18,989 nucleotides of DNA from an uncultured Collinsella sp. (GCA_900754445.1 CAAECW010000051.1:1-18989); one strand, 5' to 3'; shown: positions 7,838-15,843, counted from the first letter of the stretch. The notes: generated by a model not told the origin, from the letters alone. Numbers and translations: made by a program.

Positions 7838-7869
7838 CGAACATCTGTGCGCGTCGAGTGCGCTAAACT
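7838..7869 (+). promoter_or_regulatory. Candidate SOS (LexA) box and -10 upstream of uvrA
   Basis: CGAACATCTGTGCG (7838-7851) matches 12 of 14 positions of the palindromic Gram-positive/actinobacterial LexA site with CGAAC and GTTCG half-sites; the left half is perfect and the right half has one changed base. TAAACT at 7864-7869 could be a -10 box, 43 bp before the uvrA ATG; a 17-bp spacer would put the -35 inside the LexA-like site, but no consensus -35 is visible. uvrA is a classic LexA target in many bacteria. The box alone does not prove it. Confidence 0.35.
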
Positions 7870-7912
7870 CATCGTCAGTGTGATTTGAAGTTGTAGGAGG
7901 CAAGGAGCTTCC

Positions 7913-10792
7913 ATGTCTGATTCTTCTATCGTTATTCGCGGCGCGCGCGAGCATAACCTGCGCGATATCGATGTTTCCATTCCGCGTGACCAGCTCGTGG
8001 TCATAACCGGTCTTTCCGGATCGGGCAAGAGCTCACTGGCGTTCGATACCATCTATGCCGAGGGCCAGCGCCGTTACGTCGAGAGCCTTTCGAGCTATGC
8101 GCGTCAGTTTTTGGGCCAGATGGACAAGCCCGATCTGGACTCGATTGACGGCCTGTCGCCGGCTGTTTCGATCGATCAGAAGACGACGTCCAAAAACCCA
8201 CGCTCGACGGTGGGCACCGTAACCGAGATTTACGACTATCTGCGTCTGCTGTTTGCTCGCGTGGGAACGCCGCACTGTCCTGAGTGCGGTCGTGTCATTG
8301 AGCGTCAGACGACCGATCAGGTCGCCGATAAGGTGCTGGCGGCGGGGGAGGGCCGTCGCGCGTTTGTGTTGGCGCCGGTGGTTCGTGGACGCAAGGGCGA
8401 ATATGCCAAGCTGTTTGAGGACCTGCGTGCGGAGGGCTTTAGCCGTGTGCGCGTCGACGGCGAGGTGCGCTCGCTTGACGATCCTATCGACCTGGACAAG
8501 AAGTTCAAACACGACATTGAGGTCGTGGTCGACCGTATCGTGATTCGAGAGAATTCCCTGGGTCGCATTGCCGAGTCCGTTGAGCAGGCGACGGCACTGG
8601 CGCACGGTAACGTGAACGTGTACATGCTGCCCGACCGCGACGCTCCCGAGGGAACCGAGGGCGAGTTGCTGGAGTATTCGCTGGCACTGGCGTGCCCGGA
8701 GCACGGGCATTCCATCGACGACCTGCAGCCGCGCGATTTCTCGTTCAACGCGCCCTATGGTGCATGTCCCGAGTGCGATGGCCTGGGCTTTAAAAAGACA
8801 GTCGATGCCGAGGCGCTGATTGAAGACCCCTCAAAGTCGATTGCCGACGGAGTCTTTGGCAGCCTGTTCGGCAATTCAAACTATTATCCGCAGATTTTTG
8901 CTGCGGTCTGCAAACACTTTAAGGTGAGTGCCGATACGCCATGGGAGGACCTGCCCCCGCGGGTGCGTCGTGCGTTTTTGGATGGCATGGGCGACACGAA
9001 GATTTCGGTCGACTATCAAAAGCTCGATGGGCGTCGCAGCCAGTGGGACACTAAGTTCTCGGGCGTGCGCAACATCCTGTACGAGCGCTACAACGAGACG
9101 ACGAACGAGAACACCAGGGCTCGCTTGGAGAAATACATTCGCGAAGAGCCATGCTCGAGCTGTCACGGTGCTCGCCTGCGTCCCGAGATGCTTGCCGTCA
9201 CCGTGGGCGGCAAGTCCATTTACGATGTCTGCTGCCTGTCGTGTCGCGAGTCGCTCGAGTTTTTTGAGGGCCTGGAGCTTACCGAGCGTCAGCAGTTTAT
9301 CGGCGGGCGCATCGTCAAGGAAATCCTGGAGCGCCTGCGTTTTCTGGTCGATGTCGGACTCGACTATCTGACGCTCGATCGCGCCTCGGCGACGCTTTCC
9401 GGCGGCGAGGCCCAGCGTATTCGCCTGGCAACGCAGATCGGCGCCGGCCTCATGGGCGTTCTGTACATTCTGGACGAGCCGTCGATCGGTCTCCACCAAC
9501 GCGATAACGAGCGCCTGATCAAGACGCTCGAGCGCTTGCGCGATATCGGTAATACCGTTATCGTCGTCGAGCACGACGAAGATACCATTCGCGCTGCCGA
9601 CTACGTGATCGATATGGGTCCCGGTGCGGGCGTTAACGGCGGACACGTGGTCGCCGCGGGAACGCCTGCCGATATCATGGCGTGCCCCGATTCCATGACG
9701 GGTGCTTATTTGACCGGCAAGCGGATGATCCGCGTGCCCGATGAGCGCCGCAAGCCCGGCCGCGGCTGTCTTAAGATCACGGGCGCCCGCGCTAACAACC
9801 TCAAAAACGTTACCGCCAAGATTGAGTTCGGTACGCTCACAGTCGTTACCGGTGTTTCGGGATCGGGCAAGAGCTCCCTGGTCACCGATACGATTGCGCC
9901 CGCGCTTACGAATGCCATCCATCGTTCGACGCGTCCCGTGGGGCCGTACAAGAAGATTGAGGGCATCGAGTGCATCGATAAGGTAATCGATATCGACCAG
10001 TCGCCGATCGGCCGCACGCCGCGTTCGAACCCTGCGACCTATATTGGCTTGTGGGATGATCTGCGTGCGCTATTTGCAAGCACGCCGGAGTCGAAGGCGC
10101 GCGGCTACTCGCCGGGACGTTTCTCCTTTAACGTAAGCGGCGGTCGCTGCGAGGCGTGCAAGGGCGATGGCCAGATCAAGATCGAGATGCACTTCCTTCC
10201 CGATATCTATGTCCCCTGTGAGGTATGTGGCGGCAAGCGTTATAATCGCGAGACACTCGAGGTTACCTACCGCGGCAAGACGATCTCGGACGTGCTCGAC
10301 ATGAGTGTCACCGAAGCACTGGCCTTCTTTGGGAATATCCCGCAGATTAAGCGCAAACTGCAGACCCTATATGACGTGGGTCTGGGTTACGTGAGCTTGG
10401 GCCAGCCCGCTACGACGCTTTCGGGCGGCGAGGCGCAGCGCGTGAAGCTCGCCAAGGAGCTTCATCGTCGTCAGACAGGCAAGACATTCTACATTTTGGA
10501 CGAGCCCACAACCGGCCTTCATTTTGAGGATGTTCGCCAGCTGCTCGACGTGTTGCAGCGCCTGGTCGATGCGGGCAACACGGTTCTGGTGATCGAGCAC
10601 AACCTTGATGTCATCAAGGTTGCCGACCGCCTGATCGATATGGGCCCCGAAGGCGGCAATGGCGGCGGAACCGTCGTGGTCTCAGGCACGCCGGAGCAAG
10701 TCGCGGCATGTTCGCAGAGCTACACGGGCAAGTTCTTGGCGCCGCTGCTCAAGCGTGACCGTGAGCGTCAGGCGCAGCTCGACGCACAGTAA
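7913..10792 (+). CDS. uvrA: Excinuclease ABC subunit A
   Basis: UvrA is the DNA-damage sensing ATPase of nucleotide-excision repair; it dimerises, finds distorted DNA and loads UvrB. At 959 residues it has the usual length and two ABC modules: Walker A GLSGSGKS at 33-40 and GVSGSGKS at 647-654, and ABC signature LSGGEAQ at 495-501 and 836-842. The C-terminal zinc finger is C746/C749/C769/C772 (C-x2-C-x19-C-x2-C). The first zinc site reads C261/H264/C285/C288, so the second ligand is His where E. coli has Cys. AAGGAG (7902-7907) precedes the ATG, and a second purine run (TAGGAGG) lies further upstream. Transcribed alone: divergent mrp upstream, strong hairpin downstream. Confidence 0.98.
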   Translation: MSDSSIVIRGAREHNLRDIDVSIPRDQLVVITGLSGSGKSSLAFDTIYAEGQRRYVESLSSYARQFLGQMDKPDLDSIDGLSPAVSIDQKTTSKNPRSTVGTVTEIYDYLRLLFARVGTPHCPECGRVIERQTTDQVADKVLAAGEGRRAFVLAPVVRGRKGEYAKLFEDLRAEGFSRVRVDGEVRSLDDPIDLDKKFKHDIEVVVDRIVIRENSLGRIAESVEQATALAHGNVNVYMLPDRDAPEGTEGELLEYSLALACPEHGHSIDDLQPRDFSFNAPYGACPECDGLGFKKTVDAEALIEDPSKSIADGVFGSLFGNSNYYPQIFAAVCKHFKVSADTPWEDLPPRVRRAFLDGMGDTKISVDYQKLDGRRSQWDTKFSGVRNILYERYNETTNENTRARLEKYIREEPCSSCHGARLRPEMLAVTVGGKSIYDVCCLSCRESLEFFEGLELTERQQFIGGRIVKEILERLRFLVDVGLDYLTLDRASATLSGGEAQRIRLATQIGAGLMGVLYILDEPSIGLHQRDNERLIKTLERLRDIGNTVIVVEHDEDTIRAADYVIDMGPGAGVNGGHVVAAGTPADIMACPDSMTGAYLTGKRMIRVPDERRKPGRGCLKITGARANNLKNVTAKIEFGTLTVVTGVSGSGKSSLVTDTIAPALTNAIHRSTRPVGPYKKIEGIECIDKVIDIDQSPIGRTPRSNPATYIGLWDDLRALFASTPESKARGYSPGRFSFNVSGGRCEACKGDGQIKIEMHFLPDIYVPCEVCGGKRYNRETLEVTYRGKTISDVLDMSVTEALAFFGNIPQIKRKLQTLYDVGLGYVSLGQPATTLSGGEAQRVKLAKELHRRQTGKTFYILDEPTTGLHFEDVRQLLDVLQRLVDAGNTVLVIEHNLDVIKVADRLIDMGPEGGNGGGTVVVSGTPEQVAACSQSYTGKFLAPLLKRDRERQAQLDAQ

Positions 10793-10809
10793 AGAGACGT
10801 TGCAGTACC

Positions 10810-10846
10810 GAAGCGCCACCGATTCCTTCTGATTCGGTGGCGCTTC
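10810..10846 (+). terminator. Hairpin terminator after uvrA
   Basis: GAAGCGCCACCGA (10810-10822) pairs perfectly with TCGGTGGCGCTTC (10834-10846), a 13-bp stem with an 11-nt loop. It begins 17 bp after the uvrA stop. The tail (TGTGTGTC) has alternating T and G rather than a true T-run, so termination may be partial. Confidence 0.72.
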
Positions 10847-10925
10847 TGTGTGTCGAGATGGCATATGCGGCGGAATTGGCCCTATACTTAATCCTTGCGT
10901 CGCTCTGCGAGGGAAAGGATGTGCC

Positions 10926-11426
10926 ATGGCAAAGGCTGTTAAGACGCCAAAAACCAATGCGATGCGCGAGCTGGAAAGCGCCGGCATCTCCTATGTTCTC
11001 CATACGTACGAAGACGATGGCGATGAATCGTCAGGTCTGGGCGTCGCGATTTCCGAGCAGCTTGGCGAGGAGCCCGGTCAGGGATTTAAGACCCTGGTCT
11101 GCACGACGCCGTCCAACGATCATGTCGTGTGCTGCATTCCCGTTGCCGACGAGCTCGACCTCAAGGCCGCCGCGCGCGCCGCAGGCGAAAAGTCGCTGAC
11201 CATGATGCATGTCAAAGATTTGCTTGCCGCGACGGGGTATGTCCGCGGCGGTTGCAGTCCGGTCGGTATGAAAAAGCGCTTTCGGACGCTGATCGATGAG
11301 ACATGCGTCCTTTGGGATACCATTTTTATCTCGGGTGGCAAGCGCGGCTATCAGCTTGAGCTTGCTCCCGATGACTTAGTTGCATTTTGCGGGGCGACGG
11401 TTGCCCCGATCACGAGAGAGGACTGA
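10926..11426 (+). CDS. ybaK: YbaK/EbsC-family Cys-tRNA(Pro) deacylase
   Basis: This 166-residue protein belongs to the YbaK/ProX aminoacyl-tRNA editing family. YbaK hydrolyses Cys-tRNA(Pro) in trans, clearing errors made by prolyl-tRNA synthetase. Seen: KTPKTNAMRELESAGI at 6-21, the FKTLVC segment at 54-59 with the family's key lysine (K55), the signature GYVRGGCSPVGMKK at 104-117, and IFISGGKRGYQLELAPDDL near the C-terminus. The ATG at 10926 was chosen because of GGAAAGGA upstream; an earlier in-frame ATG at 10848 would overlap the uvrA terminator. TATACT at 10883-10888 may be a -10 box, but no good -35 was found. It is the first gene of a tight ybaK-murJ-uvrC group. Substrate choice within the family cannot be proved from sequence. 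Confidence 0.9.
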   Translation: MAKAVKTPKTNAMRELESAGISYVLHTYEDDGDESSGLGVAISEQLGEEPGQGFKTLVCTTPSNDHVVCCIPVADELDLKAAARAAGEKSLTMMHVKDLLAATGYVRGGCSPVGMKKRFRTLIDETCVLWDTIFISGGKRGYQLELAPDDLVAFCGATVAPITRED

Positions 11427-11429
11427 GCG

Positions 11430-13733
11430 ATGCCGCAGGAAGAATCAAAGCGCGGAGCTCACTTTGCAAAAGGGTCGGCTCCTCAGGCGCCCGCGCCCGA
11501 GGCTGCTTCGTTCGATAACGAGATTCGAAACGCCTGGTCCGCTGCCGCTGACCCGGGCGAGACGGCCGTGTACTTGCGTGCCGCCGGTGCCGGCACGGCG
11601 CTTCCCCGTACGGCTCTTTCTTCGGCTCGTCCCGATGAGACGGCTGTCTTTTTGGCCGCCGCTCAATCGAGCGCCAGCGTGACGCCGGTCGCCTCCGAGG
11701 CTCCTCGTGTGCCGCGTCCCGATGAGACGGCGGTGTTTTTGATGGCGGCCCAGGGAAAGAGCACGCCGCAGAGCGCTCCTGTCGCTCGTTCCGCCAAGCC
11801 CGCGGCTCACGATGATGACGAGCCGCTTCTTTCGGATGACGAATGGTCGCCGCTTGGTTCGACAGATCCCGTCGAGGGCGTGGCCATCGACGGTGATGAC
11901 GATTGGGACCCTCTGTCGTTTTCTGCCCGAACCGTCGCTGCCAAAGAAGTTGACACGGTGTTTGGCGACCATGCCATATTCGATGATGATGCCGTATCCG
12001 GTAACAACATGCCGAACAGCGATGACGCCGCACCTGCTGATGACGCCGTTTTAGTTGACGATCCCTTTGCGATGACCGGCTCCTTTGCCGTCGGGGACGA
12101 TTTGCTGCCACAAGATGAGGTTCATGAGGACTCTCAGGACGACGTAGACGATATGGGTTCTTCGGACTACTCCACGGTTGGTCGTTCTGCTGGCCTCATG
12201 ACCGTGCTGACCATCGTGTCGCGCGTCACCGGGTTTATCCGCACGTGGGCCATGGCGGCCGCCATCGGCATGTCGCTGCTCTCGTCCTCCTATCAGGTTG
12301 CCAACAACCTGCCCAACATGCTCTACGAGCTCGTGATGGGCGGCATGCTCGTTACGGCGTTTTTGCCGGTTTATATGGGCGTGAGGCGCGAGCAGGGCCG
12401 CGAGGCATCGAACGAGTATGTCGGCAACCTGCTTGGTATTCTGCTTCTGGTGCTGGGCGGCATCTCGCTGCTGGGCACCGTGTTTGCTCCCGGCTTTATT
12501 TGGACGCAGTCGTTCCTTTCGGGTAATGGCGACAGCATGGATACCGCTGCGTTCATGTTCCGCTTCTTTGCTATCCAAATTTTATTTTATGGCTTGGGCT
12601 CGGTGTTCTCGGGTGTTCTCAACGCACACCGCGACTACTTCTGGTCGACGTTTGCCCCGGTTCTCAACAATGTCATCGTCATCGCCAGCTTTATGGGCTT
12701 TGCTCCCGTGTCTGCACAATTTGGCGAGCAGGTCGGTATTATCTTGATCGCAGCTGGTACGACCCTCGGCGTCTTTGTCCAGATGGCCTGTCAGATTCCC
12801 GCGCTCGGCAAGCATGGCGTGCATCCTCATATCCATATCGACTTTAAGGACCCCGCGCTGCGACAGACGATTGCGCTTGGTATCCCGACGCTGCTCGCCA
12901 CGGTGTGCATGTTTGTCTCGACTTCCATTACCAATGCCGCCGCGCTGGTGGTGCAGCCCGAGACCGGCCCTTCCGTCATCGCATATGCGCGCCTGTGGTA
13001 CACGCTGCCCTATGCGCTGATCGCCGCCTCGCTCTCGACGGCACTCTATACCGAACTCTCTCACGATGCGCAGGAGAAGGATTACGACAGCGTCCGCACG
13101 GGCATTTCGCGCGGTGTCGCCCAGATGCTCTTCTTCCTGATTCCGTTTGCGATGTACCTGATCGTCTTTGCCCGTCCGCTCAACATGATCTACTGCGCCG
13201 GCAAGTTCGATGAATCCGGTGTGGCGCTGGTGTCGGAGTTCCTTATCTATCTGGCACTTTCCCTGCCGCTCTACGGCGTGGTCGTGCTGATGCAGAAGAG
13301 CTTCTCGGCCCTGCTCGATATGAAACCTTATAGCCGCTATTGCCTGTACTCCGCTATCGGTCAGGCCGGTTCGGTGCTGCTGTTTGGCGTGGTGCTGGGC
13401 TACGGTATGCCGGCAATTGCGCTTTCGTACGTCGTTGACTACGTGGTCTTGGTCGGATGCTCACTGTGGTGGCTGCGCCGTCGTCTGCATGGCCTTCAGG
13501 TCAAGTCTATCCTACATGGCGGTTTCTTCGGCCTGTTGTTCGGTGGCTTGGGCGCTGCCGCGGGCGTCGGCGTCATGTGGGCACTTGAGCACTTTGTCGG
13601 AATGCTTGGCAGCTCGATCCTTATTACCCTGGGCTACGTTTGTGTTGCAGGCGTCGTCTCGCTCGCCGTGACTTTTGGCCTTGCCTTCGTCTTTAAGATG
13701 CCCGAGGTCTCGGCGCTGCTTCGTCGCAAGTAG
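11430..13733 (+). CDS. murJ: Lipid II flippase MurJ (MviN family) with a long acidic N-terminal extension
   Basis: MurJ moves lipid II across the membrane for peptidoglycan synthesis. The 767-residue protein has two parts. Residues from about 253 onward are the usual MurJ core (about 515 residues, around 14 hydrophobic helices) with SRVTGFIRTWAMAAAIG (264-280) and NNLPNMLYELVMGGMLVTA (292-310). Residues 1-250 form an extra acidic, low-complexity, Ala/Asp-rich region likely to lie in the cytosol. It holds three copies of a G/DETAV(Y/F)L motif with Thr at 45, 71 and 100, and two DD-x-W-x-PL motifs (136-142, 156-162). Mycobacterial MviN also carries extra cytosolic domains tied to Ser/Thr kinase signalling, but at the C-terminal side. 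The ATG lies 3 bp after the ybaK stop with GAGAGGA upstream, so the two genes are coupled. The stop abuts the start of uvrC. Confidence 0.93.
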   Translation: MPQEESKRGAHFAKGSAPQAPAPEAASFDNEIRNAWSAAADPGETAVYLRAAGAGTALPRTALSSARPDETAVFLAAAQSSASVTPVASEAPRVPRPDETAVFLMAAQGKSTPQSAPVARSAKPAAHDDDEPLLSDDEWSPLGSTDPVEGVAIDGDDDWDPLSFSARTVAAKEVDTVFGDHAIFDDDAVSGNNMPNSDDAAPADDAVLVDDPFAMTGSFAVGDDLLPQDEVHEDSQDDVDDMGSSDYSTVGRSAGLMTVLTIVSRVTGFIRTWAMAAAIGMSLLSSSYQVANNLPNMLYELVMGGMLVTAFLPVYMGVRREQGREASNEYVGNLLGILLLVLGGISLLGTVFAPGFIWTQSFLSGNGDSMDTAAFMFRFFAIQILFYGLGSVFSGVLNAHRDYFWSTFAPVLNNVIVIASFMGFAPVSAQFGEQVGIILIAAGTTLGVFVQMACQIPALGKHGVHPHIHIDFKDPALRQTIALGIPTLLATVCMFVSTSITNAAALVVQPETGPSVIAYARLWYTLPYALIAASLSTALYTELSHDAQEKDYDSVRTGISRGVAQMLFFLIPFAMYLIVFARPLNMIYCAGKFDESGVALVSEFLIYLALSLPLYGVVVLMQKSFSALLDMKPYSRYCLYSAIGQAGSVLLFGVVLGYGMPAIALSYVVDYVVLVGCSLWWLRRRLHGLQVKSILHGGFFGLLFGGLGAAAGVGVMWALEHFVGMLGSSILITLGYVCVAGVVSLAVTFGLAFVFKMPEVSALLRRK
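11550..11750 (+). repeat. Three-copy ETAV[Y/F]L motif in the MurJ N-terminus
   Basis: Encoded copies are DPGETAVYLRAA (residues 41-52), RPDETAVFLAAA (67-78) and RPDETAVFLMAA (96-107). The DNA of the copies also resembles each other (for example CCCGATGAGACGG in the second and third), so they probably arose by duplication. The core E-T-x-V-F/Y resembles known actinobacterial kinase-substrate motifs such as the ETTSVF of GarA. Confidence 0.8.
11835..11915 (+). repeat. Two-copy DD-x-W-x-PL motif in the MurJ N-terminus
   Basis: DDEWSPL (residues 136-142) and DDDWDPL (156-162) are 20 residues apart in an otherwise low-complexity acidic segment. Trp is rare in such segments, so two matching Trp motifs suggest a short protein-binding site. 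Function unknown. Confidence 0.6.
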
Positions 13734-15680
13734 GTGCGTGTGGCAGGTCACGACAACATTCCAACACTTGCCGAACAGGTTTCGCGCGTTCCCACGCAAC
13801 CCGGCTGCTACCTTTGGAAAGATGTCAAGGGCGATGTCATCTATGTGGGCAAGGCAAAAAACTTGCGTGCCCGTATGCGTCAATACGTGACGCTGCAGGA
13901 CGAGCGTCAAAAGATTCCGCTCATGATGCAGCTGGTGGCGAGCTTCGACTATATCGTGGTGGAGACCGAGCACGAGGCATTGGTGCTCGAGCGCAATCTG
14001 ATTGGCCAGTACCATCCGTACTTTAACGTCGATCTCAAAGACGATAAAAGCTATCCCTTTATCGCCATTACCAAGAGCGACTTGTTTCCGGCTATTAAAT
14101 ACACGCGAGAGCGTCATAAACCGGGAACGCGCTATTTTGGCCCCTATACCGATAGCCGTGCGGCGCGTGAGACCATCGATACGCTACGCAAGGTTATTCC
14201 TATTTGCTCGGCATCCTGTGCGGAATGGCGCCGCTGCCGCCGCATCGTCGAATCTCATAAGGGCGAAGAAGACATTGTCAATATGATTTGCGCGCAAAAC
14301 GGGCGTCCCTGCTTTGACTACCATGTCGGGCGCGGGCCGGGCGCATGCGTCGGCGCGATTTCCCCTGCCGACTATGCCAAGAACGTCAAGCGTGTCGAAC
14401 GTTTCTTGTCGGGCCATCGCAAGGATGTCGTCGACGAGCTTACGTCCGAGATGACGGAGGCAGCCGAGACGCTCGATTTTGAGCGTGCGGCGCGCGTCAA
14501 GCGTCGCCTGGAAGTCATTAGGGGCCTGGACGATCGCCAACAGGTCGTTTTTCCATCAAGCGTCGATATCGACGTCATCGGCTTCTATCGCGAAGAGACT
14601 ATCTCTGCCGCCTGTGTCTTTGTCGTTCGCGAGGGCCGAACGGTTCGAACTTGTGAGTTCATCCTCGATAAAGGCCTGGATGTCGACGAGGAAGAGCTTC
14701 AATCGGGCTTTCTTAAGCGCTATTACGACGAGACGGCTGATATTCCAGCCGAGATCAATCTCTCTGTCGAGCTTGAGGATGCCGAAGCGTTGGGGGAGTG
14801 GCTTGCGGGCAAGCGAGAACGCTCTTGCCATCTCCATAGGCCACAGCGCGGCGAAAAGCACCGCCTGCTCGATATGGCTTCCAAAAATGCGCGCCATGCC
14901 CTCATGCGCTACATGATGCGCACGGGGTATGCTGATGATCGCACCAATCAGGCGCTCCTGGAGCTCGAAAGCGCGCTGGCGCTGCCTGCGCCGCCGTTGC
15001 GCATCGAGTGCTTCGATATCTCGACGTTGCACGGCACCTTTACCGTCGCTTCGATGGTGGTATTTACCAACGGCCGTGCCGACAAGGGCCAGTATCGTCG
15101 CTTTAAAATTCAGGCCGAATTGGACGAGGCAAACGACTTCGTGTCGATGTCCGAGGTTTTGGGACGACGCTATGCTCCCGAGCGCATGGCCGACGAGCGC
15201 TTTGGCTCGCGCCCCGATTTGCTCGTTGTCGATGGCGGTAAGCCGCAATTGACCGCTGCGATCAAGCAACTTGAGGCTCTTGGGCTCGATATACCAGTTT
15301 GTGGCTTGGCGAAGGCCGACGAGGAAGTTTTTGTGCCTTGGGACGAGACTCCTGTCGTGCTGCCGACCGGGTCTGCTTCGCTCTATCTAATTAAGCAGGT
15401 ACGCGATGAGTCCCACCGATTTGCCATCACGTTCCATCGCGAATTGCGCGACAAAGCCATGACGGTTTCGGTGCTCGATGACGTTCCAGGCGTGGGACCC
15501 ACCAGAAAACGTGCCATTATGCGCCATTTTGGCTCGATGAAGCGTTTGCGTGCGGCAAGCGAGCAGGAGATTGCAGAAGTTCGAGGCGTTCCGGCCGATG
15601 TCGCCAAAGCGGTCCACGAGGCACTTGTTGCATGGAATGCCGAGCGCGCCGAGGCGGCGGCTGGCCATTCTGATAGCTAA
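13734..15680 (+). CDS. uvrC: Excinuclease ABC subunit C
   Basis: UvrC makes both incisions around a lesion after UvrB verification. Domains of the 648-residue protein in order: GIY-YIG nuclease (about residues 18-100; GCYL at 24-27, YVGKAKNL at 37-44) for the 3' cut, a Cys-rich region (158-205), a UVR domain binding UvrB (about 233-265), an RNase H-like nuclease for the 5' cut with D428, D500 and H568 as likely catalytic residues, and a C-terminal helix-hairpin-helix DNA-binding pair (about 583-640). Its first candidate GTG directly follows the murJ TAG; a second in-frame GTG two codons later (13740) could also be used, and no good Shine-Dalgarno is seen, so it is probably coupled to murJ translation. 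The Fe-S cysteine set is altered (see findings). Confidence 0.96.
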   Translation: MRVAGHDNIPTLAEQVSRVPTQPGCYLWKDVKGDVIYVGKAKNLRARMRQYVTLQDERQKIPLMMQLVASFDYIVVETEHEALVLERNLIGQYHPYFNVDLKDDKSYPFIAITKSDLFPAIKYTRERHKPGTRYFGPYTDSRAARETIDTLRKVIPICSASCAEWRRCRRIVESHKGEEDIVNMICAQNGRPCFDYHVGRGPGACVGAISPADYAKNVKRVERFLSGHRKDVVDELTSEMTEAAETLDFERAARVKRRLEVIRGLDDRQQVVFPSSVDIDVIGFYREETISAACVFVVREGRTVRTCEFILDKGLDVDEEELQSGFLKRYYDETADIPAEINLSVELEDAEALGEWLAGKRERSCHLHRPQRGEKHRLLDMASKNARHALMRYMMRTGYADDRTNQALLELESALALPAPPLRIECFDISTLHGTFTVASMVVFTNGRADKGQYRRFKIQAELDEANDFVSMSEVLGRRYAPERMADERFGSRPDLLVVDGGKPQLTAAIKQLEALGLDIPVCGLAKADEEVFVPWDETPVVLPTGSASLYLIKQVRDESHRFAITFHRELRDKAMTVSVLDDVPGVGPTRKRAIMRHFGSMKRLRAASEQEIAEVRGVPADVAKAVHEALVAWNAERAEAAAGHSDS

Positions 15681-15780
15681 ACACGAGCCTAAACAACTGA
15701 TATACATGATTGCGCGATTTTCAACCATTTATTTCGCCATGATTGCCTGCTGGTTTCGGGTTTTATTAACGCTAAAACGT

Positions 15781-15812
15781 TTGACTAACCCAAGCGAAAA
15801 CCCTGCTATCCT
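15781..15812 (+). promoter_or_regulatory. Probable promoter of the peptide-transporter operon
   Basis: TTGACT (15781-15786) lies upstream of an extended -10, TGCTATCCT (TG at 15804-15805, TATCCT at 15807-15812). The 20-bp spacing is long, but extended -10 promoters tolerate this. Transcription would start near 15819, giving a leader of about 225 nt before the ATG at 16045. Confidence 0.45.
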
Positions 15813-15843
15813 GCGGGTTGACGAAGACTGATATCTCACCTCG

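Noticed and set aside
8876..9922. Minus-strand open frame of 348 codons opposite uvrA
   Set aside because: Lies wholly in the two ABC modules of uvrA, with no start signal and no recognisable domain.
10848..10925. Upstream start for ybaK
   Set aside because: ATG 10848 directly follows the uvrA terminator stem and the added residues are not part of the YbaK family; ATG 10926 has a purine-rich site.
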